From contig NC_079496.1 in assembly GCF_030052815.1 (NCBI RefSeq), positions 77,303,652-77,367,651 on the forward strand: DNA of 64,000 nucleotides, read 5' to 3'. The position numbers and the translations under genes are program-made. Position 1 is the first letter of the stretch. Each line of letters opens with the position of its first letter. This DNA comes from Hevea brasiliensis. Taxonomy: Eukaryota; Streptophyta; Magnoliopsida; Malpighiales; Euphorbiaceae. Below, in pieces: positions 36,006 to 47,693 of the stretch. The notes under the pieces were generated by a model. It was not told the DNA's origin. It saw only the letters and a program-made list of their open reading frames with translations, and ran no database searches.

Positions 36006-39000
36006 TGTGACACCCATTACCCGTGTACAGTATACCCGAGTAAGTAATGCCACAAACTAAATGTGACACCCCTTACCCGTGTACAGTATACCCGAGTAAG
36101 TAATGCCACACGGTGTACCGGCACACTCTAATATTCCTCAATTAATTTATATCATGCTTTTACATATAATTTATGAAATACAATTTATTTAAACTATTTA
36201 TCAAAAGTATCATTCATTTAAGGTTCCGAAAATTTTTAAAGAAAATTCGGCGGAGTACCGGCTAAAAATGGAGAAAACCGTTCTTCGGAACCTGTTAAAA
36301 ACACTTTCAATACTTTTATTCCATCATCTCAAACTCCAATATCCAAAATCTCAACAATATTTCTCAATAGCAAATTCTCAATAATCTTTTCATTTCACAA
36401 ACATCCATTTCTCATATACAAGCGATAAATACATGCTCAAATTTTGCATTCATAGTCATAACTTTCATTATTTACATGGATATCAAAATATATTACATGA
36501 GTTCAAATACATATGAAAAAGTAAAAATCTGCTACAAAATATCTAAATGACAAAATGACACCTAGTGCCCTACCAATGCACTGCAGGTAGTGAGGTGACA
36601 CGGACACTGCGCAGAACTGCAGGATGGACTCACCCAGTCTGTGGTCTACTGGGCTCACGATCAGGATCTCCAGTACCTACGCGTGGCAAAAGCAACGCAC
36701 TAAGCAATAATGCTTAGTGGTGCAATAATAAAATAACAAGAAATAACATATATAAATATGTATTGCATGTACATGTTTTGTTTGTCATGTATTTGTATAT
36801 CCATTCATTTATTTCTTCTACATTGCTCATTTTCATTCATTTGGTTGCCCAAGTAACCTACACTAGACGACTGGACTGGATAACGGGTAAACTGGCACTG
36901 GGTATCTAGTACCTCGGGCCGTCACACCATCGGTCGCATATGCATCACCCGGTGTGCAACAGAACAGCTACCAAGCTGTAAATAATCTTAGGCACAAGGC
37001 CAAGTCTCAATGCAAAGTCAGAATGGCTAAAAGCCATGAAATCACAGAATGGCATTTTTGCCATGTGCAGTACTGCTAACTGAACCCTATTGGCATGCCA
37101 AACTATCCAAACTAATCTTGTTAGGTATACTAGGGCATTTGAAACTTTTAAATTCTTCAATTTGTGAATTTCAAATTTTTGGTGTCACTATTCATCATTG
37201 GTCAACATAAATGTTGACTTTTAAAATAAAAATGTGTACATTGACTTTGGCACTCCCAACATACCACATTTGGTGTTTGAAACTTGTTGGCATTAAGTGT
37301 TAATACCACTCCAAAGTGTAACTCAACACAAGCAGAATTTTTAGTTTTGGTGAGTCAACTTCACTGTTCTATTGGACACTGTTACTATAGGAATTTGAAG
37401 AAATGTAAAACATGAAAGTTGTTCCTTATTTTGTCTAGTTGAATTTACTTTTTTGAATCACTCCATTTGGAGTTTTTTAGCTCTAGATATGGTCCAAAGA
37501 CCCAAGCTGGCCGAATGTGCATTATGCAGAAAATTACCATATCTACAGTGCATGAACAGTAACTAGAGTCACTTGGTTGGATGGGTTCTAGCCATAATTT
37601 GGGGTAGGTTCCTTCATGAAAGTTGTTTGTCTATGTCTTAACTTGTTTCTGTAAAAATTTCAGGTCAATTGACCAAATCTACAGTGAGTTATGGCCAAAT
37701 GAACAGTTACTGTTCATTTGGCCAATTCTGCAGAATCAGTTTCAGGGTTCCGGATTGGGGCCAAGTTTTGGTCCTCTTGCTTTGGTCTTTTGGGCATGGT
37801 TTCTTCAGCAAAAATGTGCCATTATAAACCTAGTTTCATGTCCAATTGGCCAAACACCAATTGGACTAACGCAGCCAACGTTATGGCTATATAATTGGAC
37901 TGAAATTTCAGTCCATTTGCTGCTGTCATAGGGCAGCTCCCACCTTGACTTTGCCACTCCATTTTTAAGTTCAAATTGTGGTCAACATACCTCAAATGGT
38001 CACTTATTGACCATTAGAGTGTCCTTTAATAGTTTGGTAAGCCAAGTCAATTTTTCATGCCTCAAAACCCTAATGTCCAATGCAATTTACCCATAAACCT
38101 CACTTAGCACCCTAGTTCAACGTCTATGTAGATATATAGCTTAAACATAACCTCCAATTCATGCTAAGTCCATTAAAAACATCCAAAACCATCCCTCTAT
38201 TAGGGCTGCCGAATTCTTTGGTGGAGATACACATTGAATTTGTTTCATTATTTCACAATTTCTAATTCATTACAAGCCTAAATCATGGAATTAATGTATT
38301 TTAACTACATATATGCACTAACCTTGTTTGGGCAGAATTTCCAAAGCCCTAAACTTCAATTTCTTTCTCCTTCTTGGCTGCCAAGAGCTTCTCCAAGTGA
38401 TATGGTCAAGGTTTAATGAAAGGGGTTAGGGTTTAGTGGTGGAAACAAAGGAGAAATGGAGCTTTTGATGGCACATCAATGGAGGGAGAAGAAGAAGAAC
38501 TTTCGGCTGGTGAAAGGGGAGAGGGATGGCTGCTGCATTTTGTGTTATTTTGGTCTTTATTTGCCTTTTTATTTGTTAGTCAATGGATGGTTAAATTTTG
38601 ATTGGTCAAACTTTTCTTAATGACATCACCATGATGTCATAATTAAGCTTTTTCTTCATTTTCTTGCCTTTCCTCCACTACTCATTTTCAATTTGATTTG
38701 TATTAATGTTTATTCATATTTTATGTCATATTAATTATTTACTCAACTGGACAAGTCGGCCAAAAATCACCTCGGAAGGCGAAATGACCAAAATGCCCTC
38801 CGTTTGGCTTAACGGGTCAAAATCGTCTGTACCGATTGAAAAATTTTTCTAGGTATTTTCTTGGCATTCTAATGCCATGGGAACCTCAATTACCCTTCTC
38901 TGGAGTCCCAAAAATTATTTTATAATTTTTCCCCCGGGTCTAGGGCTCCTCGTTGCGAGAACCGCAACTTCCTCCTGCTACCCATCGCTTGGGCAGGCTG

Positions 39001-39176
39001 CTTTTGCTTGGTTGTATTTTATTTCTAAAATTTTTACTAAGTGTTTCTTATTAATATTTGAGTTAATTATGGTTCTGACTTTAGTTTAAATATTTTTAGG
39101 ACATTCTAGCTGTCAGACCGACACCTGGCCACCGAATAAAGAGGGATGTACTGAGTGGTTAATGGAGGGTGTGACA
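36006..39176 (-). repeat. C 5' LTR (3.17 kb)
   Basis: Partner of 24901-28052 and nearly identical to it. Begins with the same 56-bp duplication (copies at 36006 and 36062). Ends GGGTGTGACA, followed by the right copy of TGGCA. Contains the same internal palindromes at 36700-36717, 37693-37723 and 38620-38640. Confidence 0.9.
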
Positions 39177-39181
39177 TGGCA

Positions 39182-42100
39182 TTTGAATTGATTAATGGAC
39201 ATTCTAATGGTCAATTAGTGACCATTTAAGGCAAGTTAATCATAATTTGAAGTGAGTTAATGCATGGCAAAACTGAAATGGAAGGCTACCTAAAGACAGC
39301 AGAAATGAGGCTGAGATTCCAGCCCACTTAGACAGCCATAACTTTGGCTGTGTAGGTCCAATTGGTGTTTGGCCAATTGGAAATGAAACTACGCTTATAA
39401 TGGCACATTTTTGCTGAAGAAACCATGCCCAAAAGACCAAAGCAAGAGGACCAAAAGTTGGCCCTAATCCGGATACCCTGCAACAAAGACTGCAGAATGA
39501 CCAAATGAACAAGAATCGCTCATTTGGCCATAACTCACTGTAGAAATAGTCAATTGACCTGAAATTTTTACAGCAACAAATTAAGACCTAGACAAAACAA
39601 CTTTCATGAAGAAACCTACCCCAAATTATGACCAGAACTTAATCAAAATGGCAGTCACAGTCACTGTTCATGGTACTGTAGATTTGGTAAATTCTGCAGA
39701 ATTGAAATCCGGCCAGCTGTGGTTTTTGGACCATATCTGGAGCTACAAAACTCCAAATGGAGTGATTTAAAAAAAAGAAATTCAACTAGACAAAATAAGG
39801 AACAACTTTCATGTTTACCATTTCCTCAAATTTCCACTGTAACAGTCCATAATAGAATAGTAAACTTATGGTACAAAAACTGAAAATTCTGCCACTTAGT
39901 GTTAGGCTTAGAAATGGTAATGGTGATCACTTCCAACAAGTTTTAAATGCAAAATGTGGTATGTTTGGAGTGTCAAAACCAATGTACCTATTTTCCATCC
40001 AAAAGTCAATATTTTTGTTGACCAATGAGGTGAATAGTGATACCAAAACTTGAAATTCAAAATTTGAAATTAGAAATGCATCTAGGGGACTTTAAATTGC
40101 AATTGGCAATTAATACTAGCAAATGTAAAACTCAAAATGTGGGATCTTGGTGTAATTAGAATTAATATATCCACTAAGTATGAAAAAGTCAACATTTTGG
40201 TTGACTAGTAAGGTGAATAGTAATCAAAATAATTAGTAAATTAAGATGAATACCTAGAACCAATTCTAAGCTTAAATGCTTAGAATTGTATGACAAATGT
40301 GGACTATGCATCCTAGTCAACATTGTTAAAAAGAAATTAAGGCCATAAATTTGAAATCCATGAAATATTCATGGATTACTTGAAACATGAAAAATAAGTC
40401 ACCTAATTGATGTGAATAGATAGTTAGGGCTTATATGCCCATCACAAATGGAATTCATAAAATATTAGTAACTCAACTTGAAATATAAAAATTGTAATTA
40501 CATAAGTAGATTCTTGAATGTATAAATGAGAAAGGAAAAATGTTTTGAATACAATGGTACATGTGAACCATTGTTTAGAATTGTAATCAAATTGAATAAC
40601 ATAATGAATGAATAAATGAACTATATTAATGTTTGAATGAGACATTAGTTCTCATTATTATAGAAAGGAGAAGTAATTTGAGTACAATGGTATAAAAGGA
40701 TAATTAATATGAATTATGATCATATAAATGATCAAATGAATGTATGAATTATAATTGAAATTTATCATGAAATAATGAATTCATAAAACACAATATATTA
40801 ATATTTAATGATATTATGTGCCCTTGTATTGCCTAGACACGTGTGTCAGATTGGATAGATTGGCATGCCAATAGGGTATTGTTTTAGCAGTACTGCGAAA
40901 GGCTTTATGCTTGTATTCATGGCTTTATGCCCGTATTCATGGCTTTATGCCCGCATTCATGGCATTATGCAAACATTCATGGCTTCTACGCCCGATTATG
41001 TGTTATCATGACTTTCTAGCCATACTGACTGCATACGTGGTTGATGTTCTGCGTCCCATGGTATGACGGCCCGAGGCACCAAGGTGTCCAGTGCCAACGA
41101 CCCGTTATCCAGTTTAGTCAGCCTGTCATAGGTTACTTGGGCAGTGAAATTTATTGAGATAAGTTAAGAATATTAGCAATTTAAAATATTAGAAATTAAA
41201 TAAAATAAATGAGTAAGATGACCTAAAATAAATTAGAATAGTTATTTATTAGAAAGAATCGAAATGAACTGGACAGATATTAAAATTTACTTATTATGAG
41301 ATAATCTGAGACAACCTAGCAAGTATTGGGAAAATGCTAAAAGATTAGCAAAGAAAATTATAAAATAAATAAATATTGCAAATGAGACTTATATAATAAT
41401 ATAAGCATAAATTTATTATTTTCAGATCATTTTTTTTTCTTGTACATTATTACTGTACATTGGTGAAATAAACGCTTCCAAAGAAGACTAAATTAGGATA
41501 AAACATATTAAATTTTAGAAACCGCATGTGAAGTATAAATAGATCTTAATTATTTGAATGATGTTTTATTTCTATCTTTATTTGTATATTATTTCCTTGT
41601 TCTATTATTGCACCACTAAGCAGCAATGCTTAGCGCGATGGATTTGTTTCCTCGCGCAGGTACTTTGACTAAGATTTTTGGAGTCCAGATCTGCAGAAGT
41701 GGCTGGAGTATTCAAGGTTGTCACCTCCTCAGCAATGCATGTAGATAGGGCCCATATAGATCATATTTTGTATTTAGTACAAAATGCAAGATATTGTATT
41801 ATAATGTAGATTATGAGCAGGTAATTAATAGAAATGTAATATAATTTAATAAATTAGCTTTTTCATATGTAATTAATTTATACATCATGTAAATTATGAA
41901 ATTATGTAAATTAAAGAAATTTGAAAATTTTACTTATGTGATTTGAGCATGAATGAGATTGTATGGATTCGAAGACAGATTTGAAATATATAGATAATGC
42001 ATGGAAATGAATATGAAATTGAGATATATGAATGAGATGGTTATGAAAATAATTGACGAGATTTTATTGTAAAATATTATTGAAATTTTCAAACAGGTAA

Positions 42101-42289
42101 ATAGTAAAATACGTCAACTGGTAATAAAATAGGGGAAACTCCGCTGGTTTCTCCTTCAAAAAATAATTAATATTAAAATATAATGAGATCAAATTATGAA
42201 AGGAATAAAGTAAGATAAGATAGGGTGCTCCGGCACCGAATGTAGCACACTTTGCTCGGCTATACTGTAGTCGGGTGAGGGGTGTTACT
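39182..42289 (+). repeat. D 5' LTR, right part
   Basis: Continues from 24900 after one copy of TGGCA and matches 44600-47688 closely. Ends GGGGTGTTACT where the 3' LTR has GGGGTGTTACA. Contains four 20-bp direct repeats at 40901-40980 and the hairpin at 41616-41633. Confidence 0.9.
40901..40980. repeat. Four 20-bp direct repeats in the D LTR
   Basis: Unit GGCTTTATGCCCGTATTCAT with a few changes per copy; the 3' LTR has the corresponding set near 46296-46375 with a short deletion in one unit. Confidence 0.75.
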
Positions 42290-42294
42290 TTTAT

Positions 42295-42306
42295 TGGTAT
42301 TAGAGC
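42295..42306 (+). other. D primer binding site, one mismatch
   Basis: TGGTATTAGAGC, one base from the tRNA-iMet complement. Confidence 0.85.
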
Positions 42307-42430
42307 GCGGTTTAGGCGTTCCTAGGCATAGATAGATAAAATAAGATTGTGTGCATGACATGCATTGCATTCACATGAGTCGAGGTGACACTAATGCAGA
42401 TCTATTTTCGTGGTGATTTTAGGTTAAGGT

Positions 42431-43304
42431 ATGGACTCAGAATCGCAGAGGGCAATAGAAGAAGAAGTAGTAAGCCGTATCCCGACTGGGAGTGATATTG
42501 GAAATCGGGGAAATCCTGCTCTACCAGTGCAAGAGGTGCCTGTACTACCGCAACAGGCCTTGTTTGAGCAGATGACTGAATTCTTTCAACAGATGATCAA
42601 GTTATTCTACCACCGCCAAATAAAAATCACCTCTAGGAAAAATTAGGAAGTATGGAGTCAGATTTTAATGGTAGAAAGGAAGACGATTCTTCATTCTTTG
42701 AGTATTGGTTAGAAAGAACTAGAAGAGTCTTGCAAAGACTCCATTGCACACCAGAACAAAGTTTGGAGTGTGCAGTTTCATTGTTACAAGAAGCTGCATA
42801 TCGGTGGTGGGATGTTGTAACCAAGGCAGTGCAACCAGCCGACGTAACTTGGGAATTCTTTCTGATAGAGTTCAGAAAGAAATATATTAGCTGTGTTCAT
42901 GAAGAGTAACAGAAGAGGAGTGGTGATCAGCAAAAGAGGAAATTTGGACAGTCTAGTAATAAGAGGCCGAGAGAACAGTTAAGTCAGACATCTGATCAAA
43001 GTAGTAGATCGAAACCCAGGCCTATACCCAGAAGAGATCAACCAGAAACACTAGTAGTGAGTGCGCCAGGATTAGCAAGAAAATGTGGCCATTGTAACAA
43101 GTGGCATAAAGGTGAATGTAGGGGATTGACTGGAGCCTGTTATAGATGTGGGGCCATAGACCATCGTCTATAAGATTGTCCTAAGAGGAATTTACCACAG
43201 ACCCAAACAGAGGTCGTGGAAGGACCAAGTACAACAGTAACACCACTTCCAAATGTTACCCAAGTCGGAGAGGAACAAGAAGCCCCAGATGTGAGTTTGA
43301 GGTA
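42431..43304 (+). pseudogene. D gag, with capsid deletion
   Basis: The start at 42431 gives MDSESQRAIEEEVVSR, matching the C and B gag start. After a frameshift near 42640 the frame 42652-42909 carries LHCTPEQSLECAVSLL and AYRWWDVVTKAVQPADVTWEF. It stops at 42907. Compared with the B copies, about 95 residues of the capsid C-terminal half (from VYLEERRREF to the basic region) are missing. The two knuckles CGHCNKWHKGEC and CYRCGAIDHRL-DC (43084-43180) remain, the second with a stop codon inside. It ends at 43304 without a protease. Confidence 0.82.
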
Positions 43305-43463
43305 AAGTATTTCCTTTATGATATGCCTAAGTGTATAATGATAGATTCGAAAAAACTAAATAGTACCATATATACAAAAGAAGTAGATAGATGGAGTAAT
43401 AGCAAGGTAAAAGAATTATCTCAGAACCTAAAACACCCAGTAAATTTCGAGGACGAAATTTAA
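43305..43463 (+). other. D 3' untranslated stretch
   Basis: Short non-coding region between gag and polypurine tract. It includes AAATTTCGAGGACGAAATTT near 43443-43462, also found in C just outside the chromodomain stop, which shows that D derives from a pol-bearing ancestor by deletion of everything between gag and this point. Confidence 0.6.
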
Positions 43464-43479
43464 ATTAGAGGGGAAGAAT
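43464..43479 (+). other. D polypurine tract
   Basis: ATTAGAGGGGAAGAAT, directly before the 3' LTR. Confidence 0.88.
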
Positions 43480-46400
43480 TGTAACACCCTCCCGGTAGCA
43501 ACTCCGTACATTCTCATCGCTCCGGTGACGGTCGGTCCGGACAGCTAGAACGTCCGAAAAAATATTTAAACTAAAGTCAGGAACCATAATTAACTCAAAT
43601 ATTAATAAGAAAAATTTAGGAAAAATTTTAGAAATAAAATACAACCAAGTTAAACGAGCTGGTGCCCAAGCGATGGGTAACTAGAGGGAAGTTGCGGTTC
43701 TCGCAACGAGGAGCCCTAGACCTGGGGAAAAATTCATAAAATAATTTTTGGGACTCCAGAGAAGGGTCATTGAGGTTCCTATGGCATTAGAATGCCAAGA
43801 AAATACTTAGAAAAATTTTTCAATCGGTACAGATAATTTTGACCCGTTAAGCCAAACGGAGGGCATTTTGGTCATTTCGCCTTCAGAGGTGATTTTTGGC
43901 CGACTTGTCCAGTTGAGTAAATAATTAATATGACATAAAATATGAATAAACATTACTAAAAATTGAATTGAAAATGAGTAGAGAAAAGAATAAAAGAAAA
44001 TGAAGGAAAATGCTTAATTATGACATCACCATGATGTCATTTAAGTGCCCTCCACTAATCACCATTCAACAACACAACAAAGACTCTTTATAAAGTGAAA
44101 AATGGCAAATTAAGAAACCAATTTTCTGGTTCTTCTTCTTCCTCAAAACGTGAACCTCCCCTCCATAACCCTCCATGAAAGTTTCTTTTAATTACTTCCA
44201 TTTCCCATGACCTTCATTAAAACTTGTCCACTCATCTTGGGAGAGTGTTTGGCAGCCTAGAAAAGGAAAGAAAGTGAAGATTTAACTTGGGAAAAATCTG
44301 CCACTTAAAGGTTAGTGCATCTATACACCTAAAACTCCTTACTTTCATGATTAAGGACTTGAATTTAGTGAGAAATTGTAGTTTAAATGAATAAAAGTTG
44401 TGTGTATGGCCATCATAAATTTCGGCTGTCCTATTGAAGGAATAGAAATGGAGTGTTTTGATGGACTTAAGGTGGATTAGAGGTTATGTTTAAACCATCT
44501 ATGCATGTGGTTAGTGAATGGGTTAGTAATTAAGGTGTGTTGTGAAAACCTATAATGGGAACTAGGGTTTTAAGGGTGAAAATTGGACTTGGCATTTGAA
44601 TTGATTAATGGACATTCTAATGGTCAATTAGTGACCATTTAAGGCAACTTAATCATAATTTGAAGTGAGTTAATGCATGGAAAAACTGAAATGGAAGGCT
44701 GCCTAAAGACAGCAGAAATGAGGCTGAGATTCCAGCCCACTTAGACAGCCATAACTTTGGCTGTGTAGGTCCAATTGGAAATGAAACTAGGCTTATAATG
44801 GCACATTTTTGCTGAAGAAACCATGCCCAAAAGACCAAATCAAGAGGACCAAAAGTTGGCCCCAATCCGGATACCCTGCAACAGCACCTGCAGAAATGAC
44901 CAAATGAACAGTAACTGTTCATTTGGCCATAACTCACTGTAGAAATAGTCAATTTACCTAAAATTTTCACAGCAACAAGTTAAGACCTAGACAAACAACT
45001 TTCATGAAGGAACCTACCCCAAATTATGACCAGAACTTAATCAAAATGGCAGTCACAGTCACTGTTCATGGTACTGTAGATTTGGTAAATTCTGCAGAAT
45101 TGAAATCCGGCCAGCTGTGGTTTTTGGACCATATCTGGAGCTACAAAACTCCAAATGGAGTGATTCAAAAAAAGAAATTCAACTAGACAAAATAAGGAAC
45201 AACTTTCATGTTTACCATTTCCTCAAATTTCCACTGTAACAGTCTCTAATAGAACAGTAAACTTATGGTACAAAAACTGAAAATTCTGCCACTTAGTGTT
45301 AGGCTTAGAAATGGTAATGGTGATCACTTCCAACAAGTTTTAAATGCAAAATGTGGTATGTTTGGAGTGTCAAAACCAATGTACCTATTTTCCATCAAAA
45401 GTCAACATTTTTGTTGACCAATGAGGTGAATAGTGACACCAAAACTTGAAATTCAAAATTTGAAATTAGAAATGCATCTAGGGGACTATAAATTGCAATT
45501 GGCAATTAATACTAGCAAATGTAAAACTCAAAATGTGGGATCTTAGTGTAATTAGAATTAATATATCCACTAAGTATGAAAAAGTCAACATTTTGGTTGA
45601 CTAGTAAGGTGAATAGTAATCAAAATAATTAGTAAATTAAGATGAATACCTAGAACCAATTCTAAGCTTAAATGCTTAGAATTGTATGACAAATGTGGAC
45701 TATGCATCCTAGTCAACATTGTTAAAAAGAAATTAAGGCCATAAATTTGAAATCCATGAAATATTCATGGATTACTTGAAACATGAAAAATAAGTCACCT
45801 AATTGATGTGAATAGATAGTTAGGGCTTATATGCCCATCACAAATGGAATTCATAAAATATTAGTAACTCAACTTGAAATATAAAAATTGTAATTACATA
45901 AGTAGATTCTTGAATGTATAAATGAGAAAGGAAAAATGTTTTGAATACAATGGTACATGTGAACCATTGTTTAGAATTGTAATCAATATGAATAACATAA
46001 TGAATGAATAAATGAACTATATTAATGTATGAATGAGACATTAGTTCTCATTATTATAGAAAGGAGAAGTAATTTGAGTACAATGGTATAAAAGGATAAT
46101 TGATGTGAATTATGATCATATAAATGATCAAATGAATGTATGAATTATAATTGAAATTTATCATGAAATAATGAATTCATAAAACACAATATATTAATAT
46201 TTAATGATATTATGTGCCCTTGTATTGCCTAGACACGTGTGTCAGATTGGATAGATTGGCATGCCAATAGGGTATTGTTTTAGCAGTACTGCGAAAGGCT
46301 TTATGCCTGTATTCATGGCTTTATGCCCGTATTCATGGCTTTGGCCCGCATTCATGGCATTATGCCAACATTCATGGCTTCTACGCCCGATTATGTGTTA

Positions 46401-47688
46401 TCATGGCTTTCTAGCCATACTGACTGACTGCATACGTGGTTGACGTTCTGCGTCCCATGGTATGACGGCCCGAGGCACCAAGGTGTCAAGTGCCAACGAC
46501 CCGTTATCCAGTTTAGTCAGCCTGTCATAGGTTACTTGGGCAGTGAAATTTATTGAGATAAGTTAAGAATATTAGCAATTTAAAATATTAGAAATTAAAT
46601 AAAATAAATGAGTAAGATGACCTAAAATAAATTAGAATAGTTATTTATTAGAAAGAATCGAAATGAACTGGACAGATATTAAAATTTACTTATTATGAGA
46701 TAATCTGAGACAACCTAGCAAGTATTGGGAAAATGCTAAAAGATTAGCAAAGAAAATTATAAAATAAATAAATATTGCAAATGAGACTTATATAATAATA
46801 TAAGCATAAATTTATTATTTTCAGATCATTTTTTTTTCTTGTACATTATTACTGTACATTGGCGAAATAAACGCTTCCAAAGAAGACTAAATTAGGATAA
46901 AACATATTAAATTTTAGAAACCGCATGTGAAGTATAAATAGATCTTAATTATTTGAATGATGTTTTATTTCTATCTTTATTTGTATATTATTTCCTTGTT
47001 CTATTATTGCACCACTAAGCAGCAATGCTTAGCGCGATGGATTTGTTTCCCCGCGCAGGTACTTTGATTAAGATTTTTGGAGTCCAGATCTGCAGAAGTG
47101 GCTGGAGTATTCAAGGTTGTCACCTCCTCAGCAATGCATGTAGATAGGGCCCATATAGATCATATTTTGTATTTAGTACAAAATGCTAGATATTGTATTA
47201 TAATGTAGATTATGAGCAGGTAATTAATAGAAATGTAATGTAATTTAATAAATTAGCTTTTTCATATGTAATTAATTTATACATCATGTAAATTATGAAA
47301 TTATGTAAATTAAAGAAATTTGAAAATTTTACTTATGTGATTTGAGCATGAATGAGATTGTATGGATTCGAAGACAGATTTGAAATATATAGATAATGCA
47401 TGGAAATGAATATGAAATTGAGATATATGAATGAGATGGTTATGAAAATAATTGACGAGATTTTATTGTAAAATATTATTGAAATTTTCAAACAGGTAAA
47501 TAGTAAAATACGTCAACTGGTAATAAAATAGGGGAAACTCCGCTGGTTTCTCCGTCGAAAAATAATTAATATTAAAATATAATGAGATCAAATTATGAAA
47601 GGAATAAAGTAAAATAAGATAGGGTGCTCCGGCACCGAATGTAGCACACTTTGCTTGGCTATACTGTAGTCGGGTGAGGGGTGTTACA
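43480..47688 (+). repeat. D 3' LTR (4.2 kb)
   Basis: Complete LTR, TGTAACACCCTCCCGG ... GGGGTGTTACA, followed by the right copy of TACGC (47689-47693). No coding region. The uninterrupted version of the site used by element C. Confidence 0.92.
44020..44095 (+). promoter_or_regulatory. Possible LTR promoter: palindrome and TATA-like box
   Basis: The inverted repeat ATGACATCA / TGATGTCAT with a 3-nt spacer (44020-44040) is followed about 45 bp later by TTTATAAAG (44087-44095). The palindrome recurs at about 540-560 bp from the LTR start in C (27496-27516, 38620-38640), D (24301-24321) and B (49775-49794, 56777-56796, 61555-61574). It resembles bZIP-type sites (TGACGTCA). Promoter role is inferred. 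Confidence 0.4.
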
Positions 47689-47693
47689 TACGC

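Larger units (their letters stand above)
24901..39176 (-). mobile_element. Element C, near-complete autonomous chromovirus (Tekay/Del type)
   Basis: A 14.3-kb minus-strand insertion with two LTRs, primer site, gag, protease, RT, RNase H, integrase, chromodomain and polypurine tract, flanked by the 5-bp duplication TGGCA. It contains a later solo LTR (31331-34445), so its own length is about 11.2 kb. Order PR-RT-RH-IN-CHR defines a chromovirus. Stops and frameshifts in most domains make it inactive today, but it is the only element in the window with all enzyme domains. Confidence 0.92.
23759..47688 (+). mobile_element. Element D, complete gag-only retrotransposon (interrupted by C)
   Basis: A plus-strand element with 5' LTR (23759-24900 plus 39182-42289), primer site, gag, polypurine tract and 3' LTR (43480-47688), flanked by the 5-bp duplication TACGC. 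Subtracting C, it is about 9.65 kb with only 1.19 kb between LTRs. There is no protease, RT, RNase H or integrase, as expected for a TR-GAG element that used enzymes in trans. The two LTRs differ at few positions by eye. Confidence 0.9.

Noticed and set aside
46261..46443. Small frame with repeated Met-Pro-Ala residues
   Set aside because: Produced by the 20-bp direct repeats in the D LTR; not conserved as a frame in the other LTR.
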